Below are positions 48,153-60,974 of a stretch of DNA of 64,000 nucleotides, in pieces; position 1 is the stretch's first letter, and every line of letters starts with the position of its first letter. Source of the DNA: Blastomyces gilchristii SLH14081 (Eukaryota; Ascomycota; Eurotiomycetes; Onygenales; Ajellomycetaceae); NCBI RefSeq assembly GCF_000003855.2, contig NW_003101666.1:723129-787128 (forward strand), in the 5' to 3' direction. Position numbers and translations under genes: made by a program. The notes beneath the pieces were generated by a model that was not told where the DNA came from, did not search any database, and worked only from the letters and a program-made list of their open reading frames with translations.

Positions 48153-48925
48153 ATGTCGCAGACCGTCGGACGGGTAAGCCATCCATTCCATATATATACA
48201 TAGGAACCCCCTCCACAAGAAAAAAAACACAATATCTCTCTAACACATGACTACCACCCCAGACCCGCCTCGCCTACTCGCGAACATGGCACTACATAGA
48301 CGTAAGCCGCGACCCGCGCAGCCTGGGCCGCCTCGCCTCCTCCATCGCCATCTTCCTCATGGGCAAGCACAAGCCCATCTGGGACCCCTCGACCGACTGC
48401 GGCGACTACGTGGTCGCCGTCGGCTGCCACGACCTGTATACGACGGGGAAAAAACGGTTCAAGAAGCTGTATTACACGCACAACACCCGCCCGGGCAGCC
48501 TGAAGTCGATGACGATGGATAAGATGTTTGAGAAGTGGGGTGGCGGCGAGGTGCTTAGGAAGGCGGTTAGTGGGATGTTGCCCAAGAATCGGTTGAGGGA
48601 GAAGCGGTTGGCGCGGTTGAAGGGTTTGTGCTTTTGCTCTTCTCGTCTTCTCTCCGCGCTTGCTGTGTATAAGGAAGGGACCCTGCGGCGGCGTGCGAAG
48701 AGCACACGGGATACTGTCCGACGGCAGTGCAGGCGCTAACTAACTACGTTTTTCACTATCATAGTATTCGAAGGCCACGCCCATCCGTACAAGAAGAATA
48801 TCCTGAAAATAGGCGGGAAGAGCGTCCTGGGACCCACGAGCTCGATTGCGGATTCACCGCTGGTGAAAGAGGCGTTTGCGAAGGAGAAGGCGGCAGAGAT
48901 GGGGGCGGAGAAAGCGACGGCTTGA
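48153..48925 (+). CDS. MRPL23: Mitochondrial large-subunit ribosomal protein uL13m
   Basis: Three exons, 48153-48173, 48263-48623 and 48765-48925, give 180 residues. The tiny first exon (MSQTVGR) joins TRLAYSRTWHYIDVSRD, then RSLGRLASSIAIFLMGKHKPIW (the L13 core), DCGDYVVAVGCHDL, KLYYTHNTRPGSLKS, and MLPKNRLREKRLARLKVFEGHAHPY. This is the conserved L13 sequence in mitochondrial form; yeast MRPL23 is the matching gene. It sits in the mitochondrial 54S subunit. No long cleavable leader is visible, as in other members. A GTAAGC at 48302 looks like a donor, but reading through keeps the family sequence, so it is not used. Confidence 0.93.
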
Positions 48926-49448
48926 TTTGTTTGATTGAGAAATTCTTGCCCTTTATTAGTTTTGGGGAGCCCCTGCTTTCTTCACTATTTGCTTTTACTG
49001 ATGCCTGCCCATTTTCCTTTTTTTCTATTCCACTACTCCTTTCTTATTTTTTGTTTTTTATTGTTTTGCATACAGGGAGTATATACAATCGGGTTGAACA
49101 AATTTCTCTTTGTTCTTTCATGTACACTAAACTAAGACTTGATATCAACAAAATCGGTGTAACTTTCAAAAATCTCTACTATCTCTCCACTGCCTAAGCC
49201 CTGTTTTGTTGAATGGTCGCGGGTTCGCCGGAGGGCACAAGTCATGTATGCACTGCACATGTATTTATATAGATAGTGTAAAATAACTCGCAAAGAGACC
49301 ATAAATATAAAAAGAAAAATAACAGGAAACCTAGAAAAGTATCCTGATTACATATCATCTTCTCTCACTCATTTGCTTCTTCTCTCCCTCCACCGCTAAC
49401 TTCCCAAAATCCGCCTCCCCCCCACCTCTCCCCCTTGATCTAACATTT
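48926..49448. other. Intergenic between convergent uL13m and uricase
   Basis: 523 bases of AT-rich 3' flank for two convergent genes. No supported gene. Confidence 0.5.
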
Positions 49449-49651
49449 CTATAACTTCGGTGTTTCCCGACCGTCCACTCCGGGCCGACCCACAGTGCAT
49501 TTGATAAGACCGTTCGGCCCCGACTGCGGTGCGTAGACCTCCGCATCTTTACCCGTGTTCTTCAGGCCCTTGTGCCAGCTCAGATCTATAAGGAATTTGG
49601 TTTCGGATCAGCAACTGCTTGCTTCAAAGTATCCCAAGTCTGTGTCCCAAG

Positions 49652-49686
<35 letters not shown>

Positions 49687-50669
49687 GAGAAAAAAATGAA
49701 AATGAAAATGAAAAAGAAAAAGGTAAGAACCCACCAATCTCAAAATAATGCTTATTCGGCAACGCATACTCCACCGTCTCCAGCAACGGCTGCACGGCCA
49801 AGATCTGCTCCGCCATCTTGTACATGGAATTCTGCACGCTGGCGCTATTATCGTGCGCAAAGGTCCGCATCGTGATGTCCCGGACGGCGCGCCAGGTTTC
49901 GTCGAATTGCGGCGCGGCGCGCTTCACGGCGTCCACGGAGGCGAAGGGCTGCCAGGTCCAGCTTGCGTCGACGTCTGTGCTGAGGATCCGGTCCCAGGTT
50001 TCGGGCAGGGTGGTGTACTCGTCGCGGATGAAGTTGTGGAATTGGGAGTTTGTACTTTTGAGGACGGAGAGGGCGGCGATGGAGGAGGTGAGTTTTATGG
50101 TTGGTGTGCCGTGTTTGGTGGTGGTGCCATCGGTGACGGTGGCGGAGACGTTGCGGGTATCTGTGCCGTCGCGGAAAAAGGAGTGTGGATGCGGTTTACC
50201 GTCGATGGTCATGCGGGTCCAGCGGATGGCAGTGATGTCGACGTGTGCGGTGTGGATGTGCGGGTATGTGGTTGTGAAGTGGGAGCCGAGGATGGACGCA
50301 AAGAGCTCAGGCGGGGTGACTGGGTGTAGCTTGGCCATGATGTAGATAGTGTTTTTCATGGAGTCTGTAGCGACGACGACGCTGTTGTCGGCTTTGGTGT
50401 AGCTGTTTTGTTGTTTTAATAGAAGGGGATGCGCATTAGCAAAGTTGGCTCTATTTCCTCCTTCCCCCCTGGAGGAGACATTGATATTGGAACGAGAAAG
50501 AAGAGAAAAAAAAAAAAAGGAGAGCTTACGATGTCTCAATATCCCCCTCGAGTAAGACGCATACTGTCATCTCGACGACGGTGTGGACGCCCGTCTTCTC
50601 GTTGCGATGCACCTTGCAGACGCGGACATTGTCCTTGCCATAGCGAGCAGCGGCCAATCTCGACGTCAT
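49449..50669 (-). CDS. uaZ: Urate oxidase (uricase), peroxisomal
   Basis: Three exons, 50669-50530, 50402-49735 and 49585-49449, give 314 residues, near the usual 300. Cofactor-free enzyme converting urate to 5-hydroxyisourate in purine breakdown. Seen: AARYGKDNVRVCKVHR at the start, the signature YTKADNSVVVATDSMKNTIY (with the catalytic Thr/Asp region) across the first intron, TTYPHIHTAHVDITAIRW, STNSQFHNFIRDEYTTLPE, DRILSTDVDASWTW, and KHYFEI joined to DLSWHKGLKNTGKDAEVYAP. The end is ETPKL: a type-1 peroxisomal signal would normally read SKL, so PKL is a variant. Intron 2 has a long A/T-rich run (49650-49720). Divergent from TSC11; AreA-type GATA sites upstream fit nitrogen control. Confidence 0.96.
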
Positions 50670-52212
50670 TGTTTCCCTTTTTTCTTCCTTTTTCGGTCTT
50701 TCGATATGGGTTGGTGGTAGGCGATTAAACCCGCAGGAATTAGCCAAGAGGGATGGATATATAGATTAGAAAGAAAGAAAGAAAGAAGAGACGGAGAGGT
50801 ATAGATTAAAGAGAAGAGAAGAAGAGCGGGTGTACGTAACTCTGCAGAATAATCTATAGATGTGTCCGGAAGAAAGAAGCTTCACGAAACAAACGATGGA
50901 GGCAGCAAGCGGGAAGTTAAAGCTTTCCAAAAGTGAATAAAAGCAACGAATGTATTTGGCAAGTAAGTTATCTATCTGTCCACACCTAGTTCCCTGGAGC
51001 TTGGGTTGAGCTGTTTCCAGGCACAGCGCAACAAGCGCAACAAGCAGAACAAGGTTGGAACAAGGTTGGAACAGGGCATCGTGCAGCTTCGGCCAGCGCC
51101 GACAGCCGGGGATCGATCGGGGATCTTTAACCCAAGTTACCCAAGTTAAATAACTAATAATTCTTAATAAATACAAATGTAAAATAAAATAAATATATGA
51201 TAAACGAGGCGGGCTATTTTATTTATAGGCAATCATGGATGGAGATCTGCTTGTGAGGATGGAAATAGTTATGGCAGCACTCCGTACTCCGTAGTGATAT
51301 CCATGATAGTTCATTTCTATATGTGACATAAGAATAAAAATATAAATAAATAAATAAATAAATAAAAATAAACAAAGAGGAAAATCTCCTAAAAATAGTA
51401 CTAAAAACATATATTTTTCCGAACTGTACATAGTATAGTAGTTTCTGGATAGCTCTCCTTTCATCGCAAAAGCGGCCAAGCCAGCTTCAACCAGCTTCAA
51501 CAGTTCCATTATTGTCTAATATTAATATTAAATAACCAACCATCATCACATTGTAGCTTCCTCTCAGTGATATCAGCGCGGTAAGCCTGGCCTGCTCAAC
51601 TACTAGGACACTAACTACTCACTCACTGCTCACTGCTCACTCACTGGCAACTTGCTGCCAGGAAGAAGAACCTTGGAAGCATGAGAGATTCATACAGGGC
51701 GACACACGTGACTCAGGATCTACTTCACGTGGCCGTCCGTCCTTGGCGCGATGCTGATCCGGAGAACTCTCTCGATCAATTAATTAATTGATGCTCCAAC
51801 GGCGTCAGGAACAGGCGGATATTTCTGCTCTAACTTACTCCTTACTTAACTACCCATCATTTCTTTGATCAGTATTGCAGCCCCGAGCTGTTGGGCCCTG
51901 CTCGCCGCCGCGCCCTGTATTCTTGCGAAGTTTAGGGGAGCATCTGTGGCGTGCTATTGGTCCCCGTAACTACTAGCCTAGCTTGCGGAAGTCCCCTCAA
52001 CCACCGCCTAATCTCGACACCGCGGGTGAACATTTGACGACCCTTATAGCGCTTGCTGAAGTATATCCTGCCGATCTACACTGATCAGCTACTACTCTAA
52101 ACAACCGGGCAATTCCAAATGCAACCATCTACCACCTGTGCTTCTCAAGGGCGATCCGGGGACCTGGTAAGCTACTGCTCCTCCTCCTAGGAAGCGCGGT
52201 AGATGGAGACCC
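50670..52212. promoter_or_regulatory. Divergent promoter region uricase/TSC11
   Basis: 1.5 kb between start codons. Holds TTATCTATCT (two overlapping reverse GATA sites, 50968-50977), TGATAA (51198-51203), an AATA tetranucleotide run near 51341-51366 and a TACTCCGTA motif at 51285-51293. An ATG at 52119 opens a short frame before the TSC11 start. Confidence 0.45.
50968..50977 (-). promoter_or_regulatory. Candidate AreA GATA sites upstream of uricase
   Basis: TTATCTATCT gives AGATAG and AGATAA on the uricase strand, about 300 bases upstream of its start. AreA-type regulation of urate oxidase is known in Aspergillus. Site use here is inferred. Confidence 0.35.
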
Positions 52213-55200
52213 ATGGCGTCAAAGTATGATCTGGCTTCCTCTGCGACGCCAACCCAGCATCGCGTGCTGAACGATGGCTCCTCACTCTCAAGCCAGGAGG
52301 ATGCCTCCACCTCCACCTCCACCGATGGAAGCTGGCACGATGTCGCTTCCAAATCCTCGAGAAATGGCACCGGCAAGAAACCTGCCTCCACCTCCAGCAG
52401 CAGCAGTATCAACAACCATATAAATTTCGGGCCGCGGGGTGCCTCCCTGGCTCCCTCTGGCCATCCGCCAGGTAGTTTCAGCTCAGATTTAAGAAGCATC
52501 GGCACGATACGCCGTCCTACAACGCCGTCGACATCTACGTCTACGTCCCGCCCAGAACTTCCATTCTCTTCCCGCATAAATCTTCTTGATGGAGTCGACC
52601 TTCCGTCTCGTGCGGAGCAGCGCCAGGCTGTGCTGCGCGGCAAGATCGCCAAGGAGTTGAAGATTAAGAGCGGGACGGAAAATATGCTGGAGGCCCTGTT
52701 GGCGAAAAATCTTAAGCAGACCAAGGAGCAACGGTTGAGGGTGGAGTCGGAACTTAGTTCGTCCAATATGAAACTCGCCCAGCTGCGACATGAACTTGAG
52801 GAGGAGATTTTACGGGCCCAGGCGCAAAATTCGCCCACTTCGGGCCGTTTATCAGTGCTGTTCCGTGGGAGTCCCCTGCGATCACCTTCTCGGGCGTCAC
52901 AGGGCCCGGACGAAGGAATGGGGAACGGCGATGCGGAGACTGAGTCGCCAACTTATGTCCTGGCGGAGACTTTGCAGGAACTGGAGACCAAAGATATGCC
53001 GTCGGATTACTATGTGGAACGAGCGAATAACCTTGTGGAGCTGTTCAAGCGGCATCCAACGTTAAAATATGACCTGGCTTGGCATGTCTTTGGCTTGCGG
53101 GTTCAGGCAATGCTGCTCAGTGATAGCAGAGACGTTGTCGCTGCTGGATACCGATTGACACGATATGCAATTGCCGATCGACGGTCTATCCAAATCATCA
53201 GGTCGTTACACACGGATGAATTGGTCATGATGTCGCTCGCGAAGGAAACTAAAGCTACCATGGAACGCGAGCAGGCGCTGAAGTTTGTCAGGGCCTTTCT
53301 TGATGTTAAAGATGGAGTTCGAGAGATGTCACGCGGGGTAGTCAGGACACTTGTCTCCATTGCCGAACATCGCGACGATCGCCTGAGAAACATTTGCATC
53401 ATGACTCTCGCGGAGATCCTGGTCAAAGACCCAGGCGTTCTCTTCTCTGCCGGCGGGATTGGTATCTTGAACGATGCTCTTGGAGACGGGGCTTTTGGCG
53501 CTTCGGAGAGCCTGGCCGCAGGGTTTATACACATTCTAGACACCCCTCGCAACAGGAAATATCTCCGGGCCGGCATTGAACTAGAAGGAGTTTTCGCCGC
53601 TTTCACAGATCCGCTCGGGGATAGCAATCGCCATGCAAGGCTAAAATCTTCAGCTAAAGCCATTTCCTCCATGCTCAAAACCTGGCCTGGCCTATTAACG
53701 CTGTTACATAACAGAGCAAAACCGCTTAAATCGTTGCTGGATTCCCTGCAATATCCTGAGCCCCTGGCAAGGGATTTGATCCTAGAACTTCTTTTTGATG
53801 CTCTCCGTATCAAGCCTCCGTCATGGTCATCCTCATTTCTTGCCGGTAGGAGGCTTACGACCTACGGCAGGGTGACTAATCTGAGATCGGAACCTGATAC
53901 TAAACAATTACGCGCATTCTATGAACATGAAAATAACAATTTTGACCTCACGACTCATTTTTCTGCCCTGATCCTCGCTGTGTTGATAGAAGCAGGACTG
54001 ATTACGGTATTAATTTATTATATCCTTTACTTCGTTTTTTAGTTAATTTGGATACTGATATGCCTTCTAGGCTCTATCGAACTTAATAGAAGACGAACCC
54101 GACCTATCCCTGAAGAGGAAAGCCACACTACTTCTCACAGAGGTGCTGAAGCTGGCTCATCATTCTCTGCCGCAATCCATCAGTGCCAAGCTTCAGGTCC
54201 TCCCGCAATTACTTCCGTCCTCTAAGGATGCTGAGAATCAGCATATATCGACATCGACTGTCTACCAAATGGAGAGCATTAACCGGACCTTGACCCGGTC
54301 AGACGGGATGCACTCGTCACCGGGCAAGTATACAGTGCAAGCGGACATATCCGCTTCGTTGCTGACCGCCGAACAGGGGAAAACCAAACTAAGCCCCAGT
54401 ATGGACGAGGGCCACTTTCGCACGGCCATTCTAGATACCCACGTCCTAAGTTCTGTGAACTTCATGAAATGGAAATGGGACTTGATCTACAACATTATTG
54501 AGGGTCCGTTGACGAACCCCAAACGCCTGGATGAGGCGATTCGGGGCTCCAAATTCATGAAGCGTTTGATGGGGTTTTATCGGCCGTTTAAGTCTAGGTT
54601 TTCTATGATTAGGAATACGAAGCCGAACCAGCGATATGTCCGGACGGGCTGTGCACTCATGCGGACCCTCCTGCAGACTCCCGAGGGAACGAAATACCTA
54701 GCGGAGAATAAACTACTGCGGCAGATTGCTGAATGTCTTGCCCAAGTCGACCGTATGAGTGGCCTCACGTCGTCATCACCCTTATTCTCCCGGAACAATA
54801 TGAGCGAAACGTTAAGTGGGGGCTATTTTGCGTTACTTGGTGTATTAAGTAGTGAGCCAAGCGGGCTTCACATGATGGAGAGATGGCATATGCATAACAT
54901 GTTTTACCATATAATAGAACTCAAGGATCGAAATGATCTCATCCAAGCGTTGCTGGGGAACATGGATTTCTCCCTCGAGAGCCATCTGCGGATTATTCTT
55001 TCCAAGGCCCTAACCACAGGCTCGAAGGATATTCGCATATTCGCAACGAAGCTACTGCGGAAGTACGTCGTGGGTAGTACGATGGCTGGGATGGACAGTG
55101 GGGAGTGGGTTGTCAAACTGCTGGTCACACAGCTATACGACCCGGACGTGGCCGTTTGCCAAGTTGCCGTGAAAATCCTCGAGGAGGCCTGCAACCAACG

Positions 55201-56564
55201 CAACTGTCTCGAGTACGTGGTCAAATGCCGCCCATCGCTAGACCACCTAGGCGAAATCGGCGCCCCGCTGCTCCTCCGCTTCCTCTCAACCTCCGTCGGA
55301 TACCACTACCTCGACGGCCTAGATTACATCACGCAGGAAATGGACGACTGGTTCCTCGGCCGCAACGACGCCTACGTCGGCCTCGTCGAAGCATCCCTGA
55401 CGCGCGCCTACGTCGACCAACCGCGCCGCAACAGCTTTGCCTTCGACGACATCGTCGAGATGCAAGACATCGGCCTCGTCCCGCCGCACTTCTACCGCGA
55501 GCTGGCGCGCACGCACGAAGGGTGCAAGCTGCTGGAGCAGTCGGGCCATTTCAACGAGTTTGCGCATACGATTCGGGATTTTCGGCTAGACGAGGAGGAT
55601 CCGGAGGTGCAGTTGAAAGTAAAAGGGTGTCTGTGGGCGGTGGGGAATGTGGGGTCCATGGACCTGAGTGCACCGTTTCTGGAGGAGACGGAGATCGTGG
55701 AGGCCATTGTGAAGATTGCAGAGAATGCGGGGGTGATGACGATGCGGGGGACGGCATTTTTTGTCCTGGGGCTTATTTCGAGGAGTCTACATGGGATGGA
55801 GATGCTTACGGAAGCTGGGTGGGATGCGGCTGTGGATCAGAAGGGGCGGTCGCTCGGCTTGTGTATTCCCGTTGATTTGTGGAAGCTTTATTCGGTATGC
55901 TTTGTTATACCCCTTTTTTGCGGTCATGGTTACGTTGTTTTATCCTACTAATTACACTGCCTTGCGTGATGATAGATTTCATTCCCTGCTTATGAACCCA
56001 ACGATGACGAAGAACGTGCCGAGAAGGAAAGATTCAAAACTGCCGCTACAGACTCTGATCCCGTCCGCCAGAAGATACTGAATCTGATCATCGACATGGG
56101 CAATACAGTCTTGTCGAAGAGGGCGGCGTCGGATCTTCACAGGTAAGCCATACATATATACGTTATGCGCCGTGTAGCCAACTAGAAGCATCCTTAAAAA
56201 AAGGGGCTTTCTTTCCTTCGTATTTTCCCTTCTGCCTATATAAGACAAATTATTCCTACTAACCCATATCAAAAAAAACTCCAGCCTCAAAACCAAAAAA
56301 CCCGAATACTTCCTCCGAATCCCTCTCTTCCAAAAAACCCTCATCCTCCTCGAAAGCCATCACTTCCGCCTGCCCGCACGCCGCTTTGCCCTTGACCTTT
56401 TTGACAAGAGTGTCCTGCGGCGTGTCGTACGCGGGGACGGTGACGCTGACGGCACTAATGTCGATGTCGACGTCGACGGCGATGGCGATGCTGATGTTGA
56501 TCGCGTCGATGTTACTGATTCGGATATACACGTTGATACCGCTACGGCGATGATGGGGAACTGA
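52213..56564 (+). CDS. TSC11: TORC2 subunit, RICTOR/AVO3/Ste20 family
   Basis: Four exons, 52213-54006, 54071-55894, 55976-56142 and 56285-56564, give 1354 residues. TORC2 scaffold that with TOR kinase controls AGC kinases, membrane stress and actin; expected at the plasma membrane. Residues 1 to about 200 are Ser/Thr-rich and disordered, with a coiled section (LLAKNLKQTKEQRLRVESE). The helical-repeat body follows: NLVELFKRHPTLKYDLAW, LRVQAMLLSDSRDVVAAGYR, VRTLVSIAEHRDDRLRNICI, then LDTHVLSSVNFMKWKWDLIYN near the middle, FSLESHLRIILSKALTTGS, and the conserved block GLVPPHFYRELARTHEGCKLLEQSGHF. RICTOR_V-type sequence includes KGCLWAVGNVGSMDLSAPFL and MRGTAFFVLGLISRS. The end holds an unusual run of Asp/Val/Gly repeats before the stop. 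Assignment is strong from the conserved body. Confidence 0.94.
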
Positions 56565-57145
56565 AACTTAGCTGGTTCACACCTAACAAACACACTCTGT
56601 GTATTTGCCGTATTGGGTGGGGTAGTCCGCTATTGTTGTTCCTCACATCTCCTCCCCCACACCACCTTATCTACCTCCACCTACTGGCTAGGTTTACGAT
56701 TTCATCACCTCTTTCCCTCTTTCTATCACAATCCCTCTCTCGATCTTTGTAACATCTCTCTCTCCGGCTTGGTGGTAATTTGCATCTTTGTATTTCTGTT
56801 TTCCTTTTCGACTGATTTTTCTTCTTAGCGAACAAACCGGGCGTGGGAGTTTCATTTCTATTTTTTCATTGCTTTCTTCTCAACAGGCTTTGTTGTTCAT
56901 TTCCCTTTTATTTACAAACCCGCCCCTTTTTATTGGGACCCCCGCGTTTTTAACCCCCCTAGCCTGTCTAGCGAGCGGAGCGGATAGCAGCGTTATAGGT
57001 TATGGGATGTATGTACGGACCTGGCAGTTCGGTTCGGTTGGGTGCGTGATCAAATGGATGTTTGGTTGGTCTGATTTGGTTTTCTCTTTTTCTCCTTTTT
57101 CTCCTTTTTCTCCTTTTTCTCCTTTTTCTCCTTTTTCTCTCTCTT

Positions 57146-57190
<45 letters not shown>

Positions 57191-58594
57191 TGCTTTTTTC
57201 TCATCCCCCCCCTTCCCCCCCCCTTCTTCTGTTATTCTCTCGCCATTTCTCCAGGAAATAAGGAATAACAGCAGCAACAAGAGAATAAAGATTTTTTTGA
57301 AAGCGTCAGCCCATGGCAAACGTCCAATGAACGGTGAACGATATCTTTCAAACTCTACTTCTTCTCGTTGTTCGGTGGGTGGGATTCGCATCCTGGGCTT
57401 GCTGCTCCCTTCCGTCCCGGCCGTACCCCTACTTTGTGCTTGTTAGTTAGTTATCCTTTTCCTTTTGGCCTGCTGCTGGCGTAAGTTTTTTTGAGTGTAT
57501 GATAGATTTTGTTTGGTCCGTCTTCTTTTCCCTCCAAGTATTTGAGATATTTTTTTTTTTGTATATGTAACTTAAAATGTATATATACCCTTGAAAAAAT
57601 GATTCTGTATTCTATTTCATTATTTCCCTTCTCCAGTTATAAGAATAGATGAATTACGTCCCTCCCTAGATCGATTGGGAGGCCGGCTGCGGCCAGCTTT
57701 AGGTATGTTCATCATCCCTCTGCCCCTTTGGCCATCGATCTAACTATCGCTCCCACCTAATAAATTCCCCTGCCGTCCATTTATGCCTACCGTCTAATAT
57801 CATCGCTACCAACTCAGCGTGAGCTCGACACCACAGATGGAGGGGGATCGAAGCGAGAAAATTTGAACATTCGCAAATGTCATGCTATTTCTGGCTTTTA
57901 ACGGTACGCTCGCGCTCCTTACTCGAGTACCACCCTACTGTCAGCTGGCTGGATATGTGCGAAAACGCCTGGTGGCGCTCGCCAAAATGAGCGGTTTAGT
58001 GATATGGATGGTGATATACCCGGAGCTACGTACCTCCTGTCTTGTGGTGGCGTTGCTGGCTGAGAGGTGAGGAGTTTATACAGCAGACTGCTGGCGGCTG
58101 GTATGTAAGTAGTGTTCGTCTTGTTGTTGAGATGCGAGTGTATCCAGCGATGGGTTTACGAACCGCCAATATACTCGAACAACTATATTTATTGGCGTCG
58201 GATAACTTGTTGGAAGAAGTGGATATGCGGATGTCCTGTTTGGAATCAAGGAGGTCTTGGAAATTATGCATTGGGTATCATTTGGACACGGTAGGTAAGC
58301 TAGCAATGGTGGTTAGGTTGGTTCCCTGCTTCGAAATGACAATAGAGGGTGCCAAGTTAAAGGAACTTCTCCTGTAATACCATCGCTGGCTGTGTGTAAA
58401 TATTTTCGCCTAGATAATAGTACATGTACATCTCCGTTCTGAAATGCCAATAGGGGCAAACAACGAAGGGGTGGCTACAAAGAAGAGGGAAGAAGAGATC
58501 GGAACAGCAGAAGGGAAAATAAATGTAGTATAAAATTATCATTTCCATTTATCCAAATGTCAAACACACCCCAATCCTAATTCCTACCCCCCTA
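56565..58594. other. Intergenic between convergent TSC11 and PAF1
   Basis: 2 kb with two 3' flanks and low-complexity DNA: about six 9-base units of CTCCTTTTT (57085-57139) followed by a T-run of about 39 (57150-57189). Long frames of Phe/Ser or Lys/Arg here are artefacts of that composition. Confidence 0.5.
57085..57189. repeat. CTCCTTTTT minisatellite and poly(T)
   Basis: Tandem 9-base units followed by a T homopolymer. Length-variable and assembly-sensitive. Confidence 0.9.
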
Positions 58595-60336
58595 TCACGA
58601 GTCAACCATCTCTTCATCCTCATCAACACTGCCTCGCCTCCTCTCCCCATCTGTTTCCTCATCAACCCCCGCATCATTCTCATCCCGGCCTTCCTCCCTT
58701 CTCCCACCCGCCACCCCCTCCGCGAGCACTTCATCCTTGCCTGCCTCATCCACATCCTGCTCGCTGGCACCCTCCTCCTCAGGTGGCGGCGGGGGCGCGG
58801 CCAGCGTCTTCGCAAATCTAGAATCCACCTGTGCCCGATGCGACGCCCGCTTATACTCCTCCGCCTCATCTGGATCCCGCACAACGACCTGAATCTGATG
58901 CACCTGCTCCTCCTTGGCCTTCGGTCGTGTGGGCGCCAAGCCCGCCTGCGCGATTGTCCGGGCACGCTCGGGCTTCAGACGCGTTTTGCCTAGGATGGGA
59001 TAGTAGTAGGCGGCTTTCTGCTTGAGGCGGTGGGGTATGGTAGTGGTGGAGGAGGATTTGCGAGTTGATTCTTCTGCTGCCGCTTCGGCCGGGTCAAAGA
59101 GCACGAGAGCAACGTCCTTGTATTTCTGTTCGGGGTTTAGCTGTTGCAAGCTGGTGGCGTATGTACGGATGCGGTCGTAGCGGTGGTATTTTAGCGGCGT
59201 CTCGTCGGAGCCGGTAGCTTCGTGCGTGTAGTTCTCCGCGTCGTCGCGGTGAGAGTTGCAGACGTTCAGGCTGTTTTTTATTTGAGGAGCTGTGCCTTGC
59301 CTCTCTGGAAGGAAGAGATCGTAATCCCAGGGTATCGGGCCTGGATCTGGATATAGGGATGGATTGGCTTTGTGTAGAGCGGTTTTACTGGCATGTTCTT
59401 GGCAGACACGCTCTTCTGGAGCAGAGGGTACAAGGATTCCGACATCCATGCGTTCATCACGTCGTCCCTGTGCTGCTTGGATGGGTGCTTTGTCGAATTT
59501 GAATTGTACGAAGCCGCCTGGGTCAGGGAAACCGCCTAGATCTGGGATTATGGGGAAAAATCCGACAGGTTTTAGTTTTGGATTGTCTGGATGTGTTGGG
59601 TTCGCCCAGGCGTCGATTTCTGCTTTGGTAGCTGGTAACCCCTTAATTCTACTAGGCGTGTCTTCGCCTTTATGTTTGCTTTCTGGATACGCGATATCAA
59701 ACCCTTTCTGAATGTATTTCTTGACATGTATCGGGTCGTCACGGGAGAGTTTAGCAGCCTTCGCTGCAGCGGGTGAAGATTTCACAGAACTAGGAGCCAT
59801 CAGCGGCGCTGCCTTGAGGTTTCCATCAACCCCTCGCGCAGCAACACCAGCAGCAATGTACTGAGTGCGCCGCAAGAAACTCACGTTTGAGTTTTTTGGG
59901 GCGGGGTTTCTTAGTTGGTCGAGAGTCATAAGGAGTGGGAGATCGGCGGGGTCGACTGGAAGGGGATTCTCAGGCGCCATGATAGCTAATCATCACGAAC
60001 CGGAATATATTAGTCGACTTGTTCAAGCTATATTCCAATTGATTGTAACGCAGGAAATAGGACATCCGTACCGCTCTCATCTCCTAGATGCAGGCCCGGA
60101 ATGCCGACCAAGTCAATTGGCATACCACCCTCCGCATCCACATCGATATTTGGCTCTTCACGGCGCGCCATGTTCGACGCAAACCCCGGTGTCAGAAACC
60201 GCTCTAGACCTTCGTGTGGGATTTCTAGAAATTTGGGCGGCATTTCGGGCGGTGGCAGATCATTCCGATACCGCAGGGAGGCGATGTACTCCTGGTGATA
60301 GCTCTCACCGGAGTGGCCATCCTTAGTTTTTGACAT
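58595..60336 (-). CDS. PAF1: PAF1 complex subunit Paf1
   Basis: Two exons, 60336-60072 and 59985-58595, give 551 residues. The Paf1 complex travels with RNA polymerase II and promotes histone modification and elongation; nuclear. The N-terminus has YIASLRYRNDLPPPEMPPKFLEIP, diagnostic for Paf1 (family opening: YxxxLRYxNxLPPxPxxPKxL), then LTPGFASNMARREEPNIDVDAEGGMPIDLV. After the intron come MAPENPLPVDPADLPLLMTLDQL, FLRRTQYIAAG, HVKKYIQKGFDIAYP and ITRIKGL-like sequence, WDYDLFLPERQ and HRYDRIRTYATSLQQL. The C-terminal third is Glu/Asp-rich and disordered, as in other members. Start at 60336 chosen as the first ATG giving the conserved block. Same strand as ARP8, about 640 bases downstream. 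Confidence 0.95.
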
Positions 60337-60974
60337 TGCTGCCACCGGGCAACAGCCACCAAGGCCGGGGAATATAGTAACTCTGGCAAAAGGAAGTTAG
60401 ATGTGTGCCTTACTCTCGGGTCAGGAACCTTGCGACAAAGGAGATGTGGAGCTCCAACTCTACGCCTTGGAGGACTGAAACCACTTACCTGACGGGTTAT
60501 GGGTCTTTATGACAGCTTCGATGCTGCTGACTAAAACTAGGAACACAATGGTGCTTTGGAGAGCAGCAGCGATGTAAAAAGATATATGTTGGGCAAACAC
60601 AATGTCCTGCGGGCGACGGAGGTGATGAAGTCTTGATGCGGCGCGATATCAGTTCTGCCTCCGCTGACCGCCATCCGGAAAGGGATTAGCTTATTTTTCG
60701 ACATGTTCCCGATCTCATAACTACCCTAATTCGCCCTTGGCACATATGTGGATATCGAGGGGGGTGGAAGGAAGCCCTATAGCAGCACATAGTAATAGTC
60801 TCAAGGATACTGCTGGAAGTTGTAAAGATGTACTATATCATAACAAAAAAGTTCTAATCTTTGTCTTTCAAAAATCAAGAAAGCTCTGAAGTCCACTCGT
60901 CGCGCACGGGAGGAAACAAAAAGGTGTAAAAAAGACCTCTCCCGGGCCATCAAAATATACTCATAACACGCCTT
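60337..60974. other. Intergenic between ARP8 end and PAF1 start
   Basis: 638 bases between two minus-strand genes, holding the ARP8 3' flank and the PAF1 promoter. No supported additional feature. Confidence 0.45.

Noticed and set aside
48302..48307. GTAAGC donor-like site in the uL13m gene
   Set aside because: Reading through keeps the conserved L13 sequence HYIDVSRDPRSLGRLASS, so no intron is needed.
49748..50329. 193-codon plus-strand frame inside uricase
   Set aside because: Antisense shadow of the uricase exon; composition only.
52119..52200. Upstream ATG as an alternative start of the RICTOR homologue
   Set aside because: Out of frame with the main reading unless an implausible intron of about 30 nt is removed; left as possible upstream frame in the leader.
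56968..57391. Lys/Arg- or Phe-rich frames
   Set aside because: Produced by the CTCCTTTTT repeats and the T homopolymer.
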